This document shows positions 44,452 through 53,548 of a stretch of DNA of 64,000 nucleotides, one piece after another. A model generated the notes under the pieces. That model did no database searches, was not told the DNA's origin, and saw nothing but the letters and a program-made list of their open reading frames with translations. The DNA lies in contig NZ_GL379770.1 of assembly GCF_000143765.1 (NCBI RefSeq), forward strand, positions 1,514,903 to 1,578,902. The letters run 5' to 3'. Position numbers and translations under genes: made by a program. The first letter of the stretch is position 1, and each line of letters starts with the position of its first letter. The stretch comes from Sphingobacterium spiritivorum ATCC 33861 (GTDB lineage: Bacteria; Bacteroidota; Bacteroidia; Sphingobacteriales; Sphingobacteriaceae).

Positions 44452-46875
44452 CTAGTTAGATATAAAGTAGCGTGCTTTCAGGAAGAATCCTCTTGATGGT
44501 TTCGGCAATCTGAAATTGTCAAATAACTGCGCATTAGTTATGTTTTTGCATTCCAGGCCAATATTGTAACGGCCATTGTTAAAGCTGTATACGGCATTGA
44601 TGTCATGCCCAAACTGTGTATCAATGTCCAGTTTTTCTGATCCCTGACTTGGCCAGTATAGATACATGCTGTGCACATAGAGCAGGTTGTAACCTATACT
44701 CAGATTGTTACCTTTTTTACCCAGATCCGAAAGGAAGACTGTTGCATCAAAATTGCCATACAGATAAGGGATATTAGGCATCCGGTCATTATAGACTATA
44801 CTTACATTTGCATTGTCATTTTCGTATTTGGTTTTATTCCTGAAATCGTGATAAGACATATTTGCTCCTGCTGTAAAGAATTTTTTATAGGAATAGCGGA
44901 TCTCAGCATCTATACCTTTATTGGTTACGCTGGCTCTGTTTTCCATAATCGTCTTTACCATGTTTATATTAAATTTTTCACGGATAAAATCTTTAGAATC
45001 TCTGTACAGAAGTGCCAGGTCCACTGCAAAGCGGTGATCCTGATTGATCGAGAACATGTAATTCACACCCAGATTATAATTGTCACTGGATTCCGGTTTC
45101 AGATCCAGATTACTGGCTTTCAGAATTTCATCCCCGAATACCTCTTCCGCTTCCGGCATACGTTTCGCATTCTCGAACGAAGCTTTTAATTGCAGGGAAG
45201 GACTGAGAAAATAAGTGCCTGCTATTCCGTATCCGATTTTGTTATAATTCGTTTGCTGGTGATTGTATGCAACATCGCCGTAGTTTCCAGACGGATTATA
45301 GCTGGAGCTGTATTTAAGTCGCTGGAAGTAATTTTTGAAAAAACCTGTTACATTCCATTTGCCATCATGATTGTACCGGTAAGCTAAGCCAGTAATGTTT
45401 TTGCTTGATTTTCGGGGAAGATCATAGGCGATGTTTTCAGGATACAGCTCGTCTGAGCCTTTTCTGTTAAAAGTAGAATAGGTATTGTTCAGTACGATAG
45501 CATTTCGCTCATTGATATCATAGGAAAACGTTGCCGCGGCCAGGCCTGTATTATTTCTGTACTTGTAGAGACTTCGGCTTTGCTCACCTCCCAGACCCGA
45601 ATAATATTTAGGCGTACCATACCAATCGTACCTCACATAAGTTGTATCAATGTTCTGTTCGTGCCCCAGGTTAATATTCGCATTCACACTTGCTGTCAAT
45701 CCTTTAATGAACAGGTCTCTTTTCTGGTATCTCAAAGTGGGTGTAATAATGTCTCCCTTGCGGTACCAGGATCCGAATACAGATTCGATACGCGCACCGG
45801 TCTGCATTTCTTTATAACTCTTACCTAATTGTATTCCTACTAATAGTCGGTCTGCATAGGGTTTGTCCACGACTCCGGTCTGAAGAATAATCGCTTCATT
45901 GTGGTAGGTGTCGTGAAAGCGTTTGACATTTTGAGGACCATCAGGAACGGATATTCTGTAGTTATTGTCGGAATAATTCTGGTAAGCATTTAACTGCAGC
46001 GTATAACCGGATTTTGAAGTCAGACCTGCATTTATAGTAGTTCGGTGTGTATTAAATGATCCGTAAGAATAGGATGCATCTACATAATTCTTTTTAGAAC
46101 TTCCGGTGACAATATTAATCGCGCCTCCCATAGCATCAGCGCCTAGCCATACAGGTACGACACCCCGGTATACTTCTACACGTTCGGCCAGATTGATCGG
46201 AATATTATTGAGCTGAAAGGAAGATCCGAAGCCCTCCATCGGAATACCATCGATAAATATCTTGATCTGTTTACCCGAATAACCATTAATAGACAGATTC
46301 ATATCTGATCCCACACCTCCGGTTTCCCGGACTCTGACACCTGAGACTCTATCCAGAGCATGACCAATATCAAGCGTGGTGTTGTGAAGTTTTGTAGCAT
46401 CTAATGCAGTGACATTGTAGGCTTGTTTGTTGACTTCTTCTACTTTAGTCCGGCCTAATACCATCACTTCCTCAATTTGTTCTGTAGAGCGGGTAAGTGA
46501 AATTGCGGGAAGTGTTTGATTATTTTGTCCGATCTGGATCTCTTCAGTCCATCTGATGTGTCCTATGGCAGATACTATGATTTTATATTTTCCTGAAGGA
46601 AGATTTTTAAACCTGAATTTCCCATTTTCATCGGTAATCGCATTTTTGGATAAAGAGGGGATTTTGACGGTCGCACCGGCTAGCGGTATATTCTCACTCA
46701 GTATCTGCCCGGTAAGTTCATGCTGCTGAAGGTGAATGGTCCGAAGACCGCTGTTTGGATTGCCGGCTGCATAAAGTGCAGAACCGCATATCATATGCGC
46801 AAAAAGAACGGCACTGCATATTTTTTTGCATGGAATATTAGTGAATAAATTAAGAATAGGGTAATTGTGTTGCAT
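44452..46875 (-). CDS. TonB-dependent receptor with N-terminal carboxypeptidase-like domain (XusA-like)
   Basis: 807 residues from Met at 46875; 31 further in-frame codons upstream look untranslated. An export signal is followed by a regulatory-like beta domain (LTGQILSENIPLAGATVKIPSLSKNAITDENGKFRFKNLPSGKYKI, about 55-105), a TonB-box-like EEVMVLGRTKVEEV, plug motifs IFIDGIPMEGFGSSFQLNNIP and VEVYRGVVPVWLGADAMGGAINIVT, and a barrel ending FFLKARYFISN. Coupling with a DUF4374 lipoprotein downstream and a divergent PepSY unit suggests siderophore or metal-chelate uptake. Confidence 0.9.
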   Translation of the reverse strand: MQHNYPILNLFTNIPCKKICSAVLFAHMICGSALYAAGNPNSGLRTIHLQQHELTGQILSENIPLAGATVKIPSLSKNAITDENGKFRFKNLPSGKYKIIVSAIGHIRWTEEIQIGQNNQTLPAISLTRSTEQIEEVMVLGRTKVEEVNKQAYNVTALDATKLHNTTLDIGHALDRVSGVRVRETGGVGSDMNLSINGYSGKQIKIFIDGIPMEGFGSSFQLNNIPINLAERVEVYRGVVPVWLGADAMGGAINIVTGSSKKNYVDASYSYGSFNTHRTTINAGLTSKSGYTLQLNAYQNYSDNNYRISVPDGPQNVKRFHDTYHNEAIILQTGVVDKPYADRLLVGIQLGKSYKEMQTGARIESVFGSWYRKGDIITPTLRYQKRDLFIKGLTASVNANINLGHEQNIDTTYVRYDWYGTPKYYSGLGGEQSRSLYKYRNNTGLAAATFSYDINERNAIVLNNTYSTFNRKGSDELYPENIAYDLPRKSSKNITGLAYRYNHDGKWNVTGFFKNYFQRLKYSSSYNPSGNYGDVAYNHQQTNYNKIGYGIAGTYFLSPSLQLKASFENAKRMPEAEEVFGDEILKASNLDLKPESSDNYNLGVNYMFSINQDHRFAVDLALLYRDSKDFIREKFNINMVKTIMENRASVTNKGIDAEIRYSYKKFFTAGANMSYHDFRNKTKYENDNANVSIVYNDRMPNIPYLYGNFDATVFLSDLGKKGNNLSIGYNLLYVHSMYLYWPSQGSEKLDIDTQFGHDINAVYSFNNGRYNIGLECKNITNAQLFDNFRLPKPSRGFFLKARYFISN

Positions 46876-47018
46876 GTTGGATTTGTTCAATAGTTCTGAG
46901 TTGATGTGATAGTTTTGATTGAATAATATGAGTTGTAAACCTATTTTACCAATCTGTTTTTTGAGCAATACGTATATGTAAAAACCTTTATTTTTATTTA
47001 GATTAAATATAAACAGTG

Positions 47019-47048
47019 CAAATTTAGAAAGAAATAATAAGCAGTCAA
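47019..47048 (-). promoter_or_regulatory. promoter of the receptor/DUF4374 unit
   Basis: On the reverse strand TTG (complement of 47046-47048) is followed after exactly 19 bases by TAAATTTG (complement of 47019-47026). The leader before the receptor start would be about 135 bases. Confidence 0.62.
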
Positions 47049-47443
47049 GTTTTTTTTAATCTTTTTTGAATAGTTATGTTTTATGCTTTATTTGTGTGTT
47101 TAAAGCATGTTTTTCCTGAATACGGTATCTTCTTTGGATTGTAACTTTATAAAAATTTCACAAGTCTTGCTTATTACGTTCACTAAAAAAACTGATAAAA
47201 CAGGATTCAGAATGAGGCGGGCAGAGGTAATTTGTGTAATCCGATCGTTGAATTTAATATGCAGTAATCCAGATAACATTTTTTTATGATAAGCAGTCGG
47301 TGATCACGTTTGTACCTGATAGGATATCTTATAATGATATTCTCTTAAGCTTCGCTTTGTAACATGAGGATACTGAATTCCTGATGCTTAGGATTAGTCT
47401 GACCAAGCTCTGCAGTCTTTCAGAAATTAATTTTGATTTTTTA
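47049..47443. other. spacer between divergent promoters of the metal-uptake locus
   Basis: About 395 AT-rich bases with no credible gene. It begins with a homopolymer T run at 47050-47057. Regulatory sites for both units are likely, but no inverted repeat stood out. Confidence 0.45.
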
Positions 47444-47473
47444 TTGACAAAAATGGATTTTATTCTATATTTG
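47444..47473 (+). promoter_or_regulatory. promoter of the DUF4198/PepSY unit
   Basis: TTG at 47444-47446 and TATATTTG at 47466-47473 have a 19-base spacer, the same architecture as the divergent promoter at 47019-47048. The DUF4198 start is 33 bases downstream. Confidence 0.65.
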
Positions 47474-47506
47474 CATCATTGTTTATAATCAGTCTAAATA
47501 AAAAAT

Positions 47507-48220
47507 ATGAAAATTATTACCCAATTATTTTTGATTCTGATTTTACTTGGCGGCAAACAAGTAGCAATGGCTCACGCGATATGGATCGAGAGCAAAGCGT
47601 CCGCAAGTAAAAATCAACCCCATGATGTAAAAATATTTTACGGTGAATATGCCAGCGGGGAAAAAGAAAGTACAGATAAATGGTACTCTGACCTCAAAAA
47701 TCTGGAAGTATGGTTAACGACTCCTGATAACCAACGTGTAAAACTAGATGTGAAAGATGAACAAGGACATCTTGCAACATCATTTGTCCCTGAAAAAGAT
47801 GGTGTCTACTATATTTCTACTGTACATGCTACAAAAGATTTAGGCGGAACTACTAAATATAACTTTTCTTCGCTGGTACCTGTGCGTGTAGGTAAGTTGG
47901 CCATTAGCGCCACTTCTCCTAAGGATCTTCCTTTTTCGGTAGAGAAAATTACTACAAACGGGAAGAATAAATCTGTAATAGAGGTACTTGTCAGCAGTAA
48001 TGGTAAGGCTGTTAAAGATGCTGAAGTTATTGTGATGTCTGAGACGGGATGGACCAAAACATTCAAAACTAATGAAAACGGTGTGGTCTCTTTCTCCCCG
48101 CAGTGGAAAGGTAATTATGTAGTGGAAGCATCACAAATGAATGATGAAGCGGGTCGTTGGCATGATAAAGACTATACCCGTAACTGGCATGGAACGACTA
48201 CATTTTTCGAACATAAATAA
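47507..48220 (+). CDS. DUF4198 periplasmic protein
   Basis: 237-residue exported protein (signal MKIITQLFLILILLGGKQVAMAHA). The mature N-terminus HAIWIESKAS and the block KIFYGEYASGEKEST are typical of DUF4198, a family often found beside nickel, cobalt or iron uptake genes. A C-terminal carboxypeptidase-like or Ig-like beta domain follows (IEVLVSSNGKAVKDAEVIVMSETGW...ENGVVSFSPQWKGNYVVEAS). It ends with His-rich residues (RWHDKDYTRNWHGTTTFFEHK) that could bind metal. It leads the rightward unit of the uptake locus. Confidence 0.85.
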   Translation: MKIITQLFLILILLGGKQVAMAHAIWIESKASASKNQPHDVKIFYGEYASGEKESTDKWYSDLKNLEVWLTTPDNQRVKLDVKDEQGHLATSFVPEKDGVYYISTVHATKDLGGTTKYNFSSLVPVRVGKLAISATSPKDLPFSVEKITTNGKNKSVIEVLVSSNGKAVKDAEVIVMSETGWTKTFKTNENGVVSFSPQWKGNYVVEASQMNDEAGRWHDKDYTRNWHGTTTFFEHK

Positions 48221-48475
48221 AAATTAAAAGTTGTCCGAAAAGCCGCAATAATACTTTATGAATGCTGGTTTTCTGCCAGGTTGATTTAGTATCGGTCAAA
48301 AACTGCATTGCAGAGCCCTTCTGAGACCCGGACTATCCAGGAAAAAATGAATGGTATCACAGCGGAATACAGGCAACACTAAAATAGATTAACGTTTCTC
48401 TCTCTTTAATGTTTCAGCGGTTGGTCTCTATGGTCAGCTGCTGATTATTTAAAGGATCTTTGATTTTCCTGATAT

Positions 48476-48805
48476 ATGTTTAGCACTAGTTTTTTACTTG
48501 TTTTTATAGGTTTTTTCCTCTGGTACAACACCTCCAAAAAAGCCGGATGGAAAAATAAACCCGCATACCTGGCCAAACTGGGATCGAGGCCACAGTTTAG
48601 TAAATTCCTATGTGCCGCATTATTCATTATTGCAACAGGATTATTCGTGTATTATTTGGGCTGGATGAGTGGAATTTTTATTGCTATAGTGAGTATCATG
48701 ACAGCAGGTAGCTTGCTTGTCGCTATTTTCCCGTTTCGCTATCTGAATTATAAGTCGATACTGGCTCTTTATGCGGTATGCCTGTTGTTTGAATTTTTTA
48801 TTTAA
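48476..48805 (+). CDS. small membrane protein, DUF3325-like
   Basis: 109-residue protein with about four hydrophobic helices (SFLLVFIGFFLWYNTS; FLCAALFIIATGLFVYYLGW; GIFIAIVSIMTAGSLLVAIFPF; SILALYAVCLLFEFFI). Size, topology and position before a second small membrane gene and a PepSY gene parallel the DUF3325-DUF3649-PepSY clusters of Proteobacterial siderophore loci. The match is by context rather than clear sequence signature. The next gene begins 6 bases downstream. Confidence 0.68.
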   Translation: MFSTSFLLVFIGFFLWYNTSKKAGWKNKPAYLAKLGSRPQFSKFLCAALFIIATGLFVYYLGWMSGIFIAIVSIMTAGSLLVAIFPFRYLNYKSILALYAVCLLFEFFI

Positions 48806-48811
48806 TACTAT

Positions 48812-49090
48812 ATGCCTGCTAATAAAAAATATTTAACCAAGTCTCCCTGGCTGAGACTTTCAAAAATTCTGGCCGGATTTGCCGGAGGATATGTTGTCAT
48901 GCTGAGCTTCCACCTGTGCCTCATGTATATATTTCCTCAGGAAAATGTTATTATTACATCTTTTATCACCGGATACATTTTATGGGCTTTCTTATTGCTA
49001 TGGGCCTTTGTTGCTGAAAATATCTGGAAAGTATGGCTCACTTATATTGTATTAAGCCTGCTCTTCTCTATTCCATACTTACTTAAATAA
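48812..49090 (+). CDS. small membrane protein, DUF3649-like
   Basis: 92-residue protein with three predicted helices. LAGFAGGYVVMLSFHLCLMYIFP and the tail LLLWAFVAENIWKVWLTYIVLSLL resemble the DUF3649 pattern (GGY near the first helix, WAF and W near the last). It lies between the DUF3325-like and PepSY genes with gaps of 6 and 5 bases, so all three are translated from one message. Confidence 0.7.
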   Translation: MPANKKYLTKSPWLRLSKILAGFAGGYVVMLSFHLCLMYIFPQENVIITSFITGYILWAFLLLWAFVAENIWKVWLTYIVLSLLFSIPYLLK

Positions 49091-49095
49091 CAACA

Positions 49096-50721
49096 ATGAA
49101 TATCAGAAGATATAATATCTATTTTCATACACATACCATCAGCGGCATTATTATCTGTGCATTGTTATATGTGATTTTTTTCGCCGGATCATTTACGTTT
49201 TTCAGAGAGGAAATTTCTGCCTGGCAAAAGAATTTTTCATACAGTGCTCATAAAGGGATAGTAAAAAAAGATTACAATTTTTTAGTGGATTCCTTATCTA
49301 CCAGGTATAATTTAACAGGACGGGATTTCTCTTTTTATATCAACCGAAACGATATGGCTACCTATGTGGACATGAGTGTATCGGCAGATACAACCATCAG
49401 TAAAAAGAATCCGGAAACAGAAGGAAAAAAGAGGAGGAGAGGCCGGAGAGGAGGCGATGAGGATTCTGCATATTTTACATATGACTTTGCAAAAAAATCT
49501 ACATCTGATTATGCCAGCTCGTATGATATGGGTGAATTCTTATACAGACTTCATTTTCTGGCACAGCTCAATCAGATCCCGATCAATATAGGAACTCCAT
49601 TCGGGTATCTTCTGGCAGGCCTGGTGTCCTTTCTCTTTTTATTTGCATTGATTACAGGCTTGTTTCTGCATTGGGATAAGATCAAATCCAATTTTTTCAT
49701 ATTCCGGCCCTGGAGTAAATGGAAAACGGTATGGACAGATATTCATACAGCACTTGGTGTAATTGGTTTTCCTTTCCAGTTTATGTTTGCCGTAACGGGA
49801 ATAATACTGATTGTCAATTTTGTATTGATCATGCCTTATAGTAAGGTGCTGTATAAAGGAGACACCGAAAAAGTATATCAGGCTTTGCAATATTCGGATG
49901 ATGCAAAATATGAATACACTTACCAGGCACTGAACAGTAAGTTTGATCTGAATGCCTTCGTAGAAGGAATCAATGAAAGGTGGCCGGGAAGTACGATTAG
50001 TCGTATGTATGTGCGAAACTATAATGATGCAAACATGCACATTATTGTCGAGGCTAAACCTGATGCAGATATCAACTTTTCGGGAGCCGGAAAATTAGTA
50101 TATCGCGTAAAGGATCAAAAGGTATTAAGTGAGAAAACACCTCATCTCGAATCTGGCTACCTCGATCATGTAAAAGCATTGATTTATCATCTTCACTTCG
50201 GAGATTACGGAGGTCGCGCATTAAAGATTATCTATTTTGTGCTGGGCGTGATGGGCTGTGTGGTAATTATATCCGGTATTCTGATCTGGCTGGTCGCCAG
50301 AGACAAGACCAATGTGCCGGCGCATAAGCGTAAGTTTAACTTTTGGACAGCTAATATATTCCTGGCTTCCTGCCTGACCATGCTTCCTGTCACAGCGTTT
50401 ACATTTATTGTTTTACGGTTTTTAGATACGCCTACACAAAGTGATATTTACCATTGGTACTTTTATTCCTGGCTGGTACTGGCTGTCTACTTTATCGTCC
50501 GCAGAGATATTGCATTGACCAACAGGCAAACGGTCTTTTTATCTATCCTGCTATGTCTGGGTGTTCCGCTGGCAAACGGTATTATGACAGGCAGCTGGCC
50601 ATGGGCTACATATCTGTCCGGAGCATTTGATATTTTGTTTATAGATTTATTGTTTTTTGTCTTATCTCTGGTTTCACTTTATGTGTACATAAAGATCAGA
50701 AAACGAAAATATGCTGCTTAG
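49096..50721 (+). CDS. PepSY-associated membrane protein (XusC-like)
   Basis: 541-residue inner-membrane protein with an N-terminal helix (IIICALLYVIFFAGSFTFFREEI), two helices near 175-230, one near 385-410, then four more after residue 430. Conserved His residues (YFHTHTISG; LYRLHFL; DIHTALGVIGFPFQF; LIYHLHFGDYGG) could ligate heme as in PepSY ferric reductases. A basic insertion, KKRRRGRRGG near residue 115-124, sits in the first periplasmic domain. It closes the rightward unit of the locus and probably strips metal from the imported complex. Confidence 0.88.
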   Translation: MNIRRYNIYFHTHTISGIIICALLYVIFFAGSFTFFREEISAWQKNFSYSAHKGIVKKDYNFLVDSLSTRYNLTGRDFSFYINRNDMATYVDMSVSADTTISKKNPETEGKKRRRGRRGGDEDSAYFTYDFAKKSTSDYASSYDMGEFLYRLHFLAQLNQIPINIGTPFGYLLAGLVSFLFLFALITGLFLHWDKIKSNFFIFRPWSKWKTVWTDIHTALGVIGFPFQFMFAVTGIILIVNFVLIMPYSKVLYKGDTEKVYQALQYSDDAKYEYTYQALNSKFDLNAFVEGINERWPGSTISRMYVRNYNDANMHIIVEAKPDADINFSGAGKLVYRVKDQKVLSEKTPHLESGYLDHVKALIYHLHFGDYGGRALKIIYFVLGVMGCVVIISGILIWLVARDKTNVPAHKRKFNFWTANIFLASCLTMLPVTAFTFIVLRFLDTPTQSDIYHWYFYSWLVLAVYFIVRRDIALTNRQTVFLSILLCLGVPLANGIMTGSWPWATYLSGAFDILFIDLLFFVLSLVSLYVYIKIRKRKYAA

Positions 50722-50769
50722 ATAAGGTTTTATATGCATTGACCTCAATGGAAAGATGCAGCTCAACTA

Positions 50770-50825
50770 TTGTCCTACTTGTACAGCTCATTAGGAGCTG
50801 TACAAGTAGGACAATTTTTATTTTC
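50770..50825 (+). terminator. very strong terminator with 20-base perfect stem
   Basis: The arms at 50770-50789 and 50795-50814 are perfect complements over 20 bases around ATTAG, followed by TTTTTATTTTC. It ends the DUF4198-PepSY operon. Confidence 0.93.
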
Positions 50826-50842
50826 AGGTTATCTGTAATCCC

Positions 50843-51316
50843 TTATTTACGGACTTTGATTATACAGTCGTGCTCTACTTTGAAATTGAGCGAGTTGGCT
50901 ATAAAGCAATATGTATTGGCTTTGTGATGTAAATCTTTGGCTAGTTCTACTTTATCTTCCTCTGCTATCTCTATCTGCGGACATAAGATTATTCCGGTAA
51001 AATAACCACTTCCATCTTCATTTTCCAGCATTGTGCCTTCGGGTTGATCTATATACGTCAGTACGGTAATATTGTGCTGAGTACACAAGTGCAGATACCA
51101 GAGCATATGGCAGGACGAAACAGAGGAGAGAAGCAGTTCTTCCGGATTATATCTTTGCGGATCTCCTCTGAAAGCCGGATCAGACGAGGCCTCGATAATG
51201 GCTTTGCTTTCAGACCGGATAGAATGGTTGCGGCTGTAGGAGGTATAGCTTTTGGTTCCCTGTCCCGTGTTCCCTGTCCATTCGACCGTTACATTATAAT
51301 GATGCTGTTTACTCAT
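50843..51316 (-). CDS. OsmC-family protein
   Basis: 157-residue OsmC/Ohr-like protein. The first redox Cys is in LLSSVSSCHMLWYLHLC (about residue 69) and the second is in HKANTYCFIANSL (about 136), so a thiol peroxidase reaction on organic hydroperoxides is possible. The N-terminal FRGDPQRYNPEELL block is typical of the YhfA/OsmC group. Its start overlaps the end of the DUF1801 gene by 4 bases (ATGA), indicating coupled translation. Confidence 0.9.
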   Translation of the reverse strand: MSKQHHYNVTVEWTGNTGQGTKSYTSYSRNHSIRSESKAIIEASSDPAFRGDPQRYNPEELLLSSVSSCHMLWYLHLCTQHNITVLTYIDQPEGTMLENEDGSGYFTGIILCPQIEIAEEDKVELAKDLHHKANTYCFIANSLNFKVEHDCIIKVRK

Positions 51317-51693
51317 TTTGATTTTTTATTAGGGATAGCAATTGTGCCGTCTTTATAAAGTTGAATAGCCTGATAGAGTATATCTTTAATGAGAGAGAGC
51401 GGCAGATCCTGATCGGAATCTAAAAGCATGATTTTCATTCGGGCTCTTTTTTCAGTTATCAGCAGAGGATGCGTTAGGTGTTTACCTTCAACAATACCAA
51501 TATAGGGTTGGTCATATGATTTGTGTATCCACAGATAGCAAAACATTTTACCTTTATAACAAAAGAAAGGCATACCATATTTTAGCTCATGTGTTATATC
51601 CGGATCCAAAGACAGAATAATATCCCGTAGTGCTAACAGACAGCTTTTATGAGGTTCCTGTAGTGATAAGTAATGATCCGCCAAAGTTTTCAT
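51313..51693 (-). CDS. DUF1801 protein
   Basis: 126-residue cytosolic protein of the DUF1801 (YdhG-like) fold. Signatures are ALRDIILSLDPDITHELKYGMPFFCYKGKMFCYL and the Ile-Gly block PYIGIVEGKHL. The basic tail ends IPNKKSK. Biochemical function is unknown. It overlaps the OsmC gene by 4 bases. Confidence 0.87.
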   Translation of the reverse strand: MKTLADHYLSLQEPHKSCLLALRDIILSLDPDITHELKYGMPFFCYKGKMFCYLWIHKSYDQPYIGIVEGKHLTHPLLITEKRARMKIMLLDSDQDLPLSLIKDILYQAIQLYKDGTIAIPNKKSK

Positions 51694-51730
51694 GCTGTCC
51701 TTGTATTAAACAGCCTAAAAGTAAGATTTT

Positions 51731-52192
51731 CTATCGTGCTTTTCGGATATGTCTTTTTTTATTTTTCAGTACCAATCTTCTCAACTGTAAAAAGCCTATA
51801 GTTACTTTTCGGTTGGTTTTGAGATAAGGTATGCTCATGACTGCGAGTAAAGATACACATGCTGAGGTGCCAAGTGCACCTCCAAAACCATCGAAAAACC
51901 GACTTGTATTCAGAAAAATAAAGGTAAAGATCAGACCGGCAAGTCCTAATCCCAGGTAGCTGGACAACTGACCGGAAGACACCATGCCGATAAATGAGGA
52001 GCCAATAAATACGTAAGGTATATTTTTGGTAAGATAAGGGGACAGCAGCTCCGGGAAAAAATATAAGAATCCGGCAACCAGCATCGTCAGTAAGGCGGAT
52101 GAACGGATTGGCCCTTGCTTCAGGTGGACATGAGTGTAGAATGATAAGAGACTCCCGAAAATACCTACACAGATTAAAACAAAAATTTCCAT
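51731..52192 (-). CDS. membrane protein of unknown function, paralogue of the next gene
   Basis: 153-residue protein with five predicted helices and a basic tail (LKNKKRHIRKAR). The segment YVFIGSSFIGMVSSG...FFDGFGGALGTSACVSLLAV parallels YCGAFVGMSSEG...LFSGIGGKLGTLAFLGV in the upstream gene, so the two are diverged duplicates or halves of one membrane complex. I recognise no named family. It begins 3 bases after the upstream stop. Confidence 0.7.
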   Translation of the reverse strand: MEIFVLICVGIFGSLLSFYTHVHLKQGPIRSSALLTMLVAGFLYFFPELLSPYLTKNIPYVFIGSSFIGMVSSGQLSSYLGLGLAGLIFTFIFLNTSRFFDGFGGALGTSACVSLLAVMSIPYLKTNRKVTIGFLQLRRLVLKNKKRHIRKAR

Positions 52193-52195
52193 TAA

Positions 52196-52753
52196 CTAAC
52201 GAATAAGAAAGATAATCAGATAAGTGATAGACACGCCCAAAAAGGCCAGCGTACCGAGTTTACCTCCGATTCCTGAAAATAAACTTTTGGAAACGACCAG
52301 CAGTACGGCTGTACAAATACTCGCAGCAAGGATAAAGGTGAAACCATTGGCAATACCTTCACTGGACATGCCTACAAAAGCTCCGCAATAAATAGCGGCT
52401 GGTAGTTGTTGGAGATAAGAAGACCGTTTATTCAGTAGCGGTACAAAGGAACCTGCAGTACCGATAATGCCTGCTGAGAAAACAGTCCCCAGGTGAAAAT
52501 GGGTATGCAGATAGTAACAGCTTATCGCTCCTACAGGTACGCCTATAGATACGAGGATATGATCATACAGATGCTTATCATGATGAATAGGGACTCTGAT
52601 GTAGGATATAAGAATAAGAATGGAGATCGCTATAATGAAAACAGATACCCAGGGCGACTGCATATTTTCACGGAATATAGCCAGAAGAAATAACAGCTGA
52701 ATAATGAACAAGAGTCCTATCAGAAAAAAACGAAGTAAGCGATGATAGCGCAT
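52196..52753 (-). CDS. membrane protein of unknown function, paralogue of the preceding gene
   Basis: 185-residue protein with about six helices. Compared with its neighbour it carries an additional N-terminal part of about 55 residues (two helices, then VPIHHDKHLYDH). His-rich positions (HHDKHLYDH, HTHFHLG) might bind metal. Shared signatures with the downstream gene are GMxSxG and FxGxGGxLGT. The pair forms an operon closed off from DUF1801 by about 40 bases. Confidence 0.7.
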   Translation of the reverse strand: MRYHRLLRFFLIGLLFIIQLLFLLAIFRENMQSPWVSVFIIAISILILISYIRVPIHHDKHLYDHILVSIGVPVGAISCYYLHTHFHLGTVFSAGIIGTAGSFVPLLNKRSSYLQQLPAAIYCGAFVGMSSEGIANGFTFILAASICTAVLLVVSKSLFSGIGGKLGTLAFLGVSITYLIIFLIR

Positions 52754-52894
52754 GCCTTAAATTTGCTGTGCAAAATTAAGTAATTACATTTTAAAATGTT
52801 AAAAAATCTTAAAATGTCAGGACTGATGTAATTTGCTGTGCTTTCCAGTCGTTATATCAGTACTTTTCATAATTTAGGTTAATAATTGGTTAGA

Positions 52895-52934
52895 AAGACG
52901 CCCAGAGTTCCCCACTTTGGGCGTCTTCTTTTTT
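52895..52934 (+). terminator. orphan forward-strand terminator
   Basis: AAGACGCCCA at 52895-52904 and TGGGCGTCTT at 52918-52927 pair perfectly (10 bases), followed by CTTTTTT. No forward-strand gene precedes it back to 50721, so it may end a short non-coding transcript from the 52754-52894 gap. That gap contains two copies of AATTTGCTGTGC at 52760-52771 and 52829-52840. Confidence 0.7.
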
Positions 52935-53041
52935 AGGATGACACTTTAATGCAGAGCGCAGCAATAAATGTTACAATAAAACTGATGTTTTGAACAAATT
53001 TTATTATTAACTTTATATAACCCATTAAAGAGGAGGTTATT

Positions 53042-53488
53042 ATGAACCTGATAAGCAAGATTGAGCACTGGGGAGATGCCCATCATCCCCGCTGGCTAGA
53101 TGTACTAAGAATCGCATTAGGAATTGTGATCTTTGCAAAAGGAGTTAGTTTTATCATGGATACGGATTCTGTATCCAGACTCATTCAAAAAACGAATTTT
53201 CAGTTATCCATATGGTCTGCAGTCCACTACGTAGCATTTGCTCACCTGGTAGGAGGGTTGTTCATTGCTTTAGGACTTTCTACACGGATAGCAGTTGCAT
53301 TTCAAATTCCCATATTGCTGGGAGCTGTGTTTTTTGTGAATATTACAGACGGATTTAGTTTTCTGAATTCTGAATTCTGGTTTTCTTTGATTGTACTGAT
53401 ATTACTTATCGTATTTTTTATTGTAGGCTCGGGCTCATATTCCCTTGATAATGCAATGAATAAACCCGGATATATCCGTAAAATATAA
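53042..53488 (+). CDS. DoxX-family membrane protein
   Basis: 148-residue protein with four predicted helices. LRIALGIVIFAKGVSF and FAHLVGGLFIALGLSTRIAVAFQIPILLGAVFF are the DoxX-family pattern. It differs from the DoxX protein at 30659-31033 and is not its recent duplicate. A strong Shine-Dalgarno, AGAGGAGG, lies 6 bases before the start, unusual for this phylum. Function unknown. Confidence 0.85.
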   Translation: MNLISKIEHWGDAHHPRWLDVLRIALGIVIFAKGVSFIMDTDSVSRLIQKTNFQLSIWSAVHYVAFAHLVGGLFIALGLSTRIAVAFQIPILLGAVFFVNITDGFSFLNSEFWFSLIVLILLIVFFIVGSGSYSLDNAMNKPGYIRKI

Positions 53489-53517
53489 AAGAGGATCACT
53501 TTCCGTGAGATTATATA

Positions 53518-53548
53518 AAGGCTGTCTTTTTAAGGTGGCCTTTTTTTT
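53518..53548 (+). terminator. terminator of the DoxX gene
   Basis: AAGGCTGTC at 53518-53526 pairs with GGTGGCCTT at 53534-53542 with three G-U wobbles, followed by a run of T to 53548. Confidence 0.75.
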
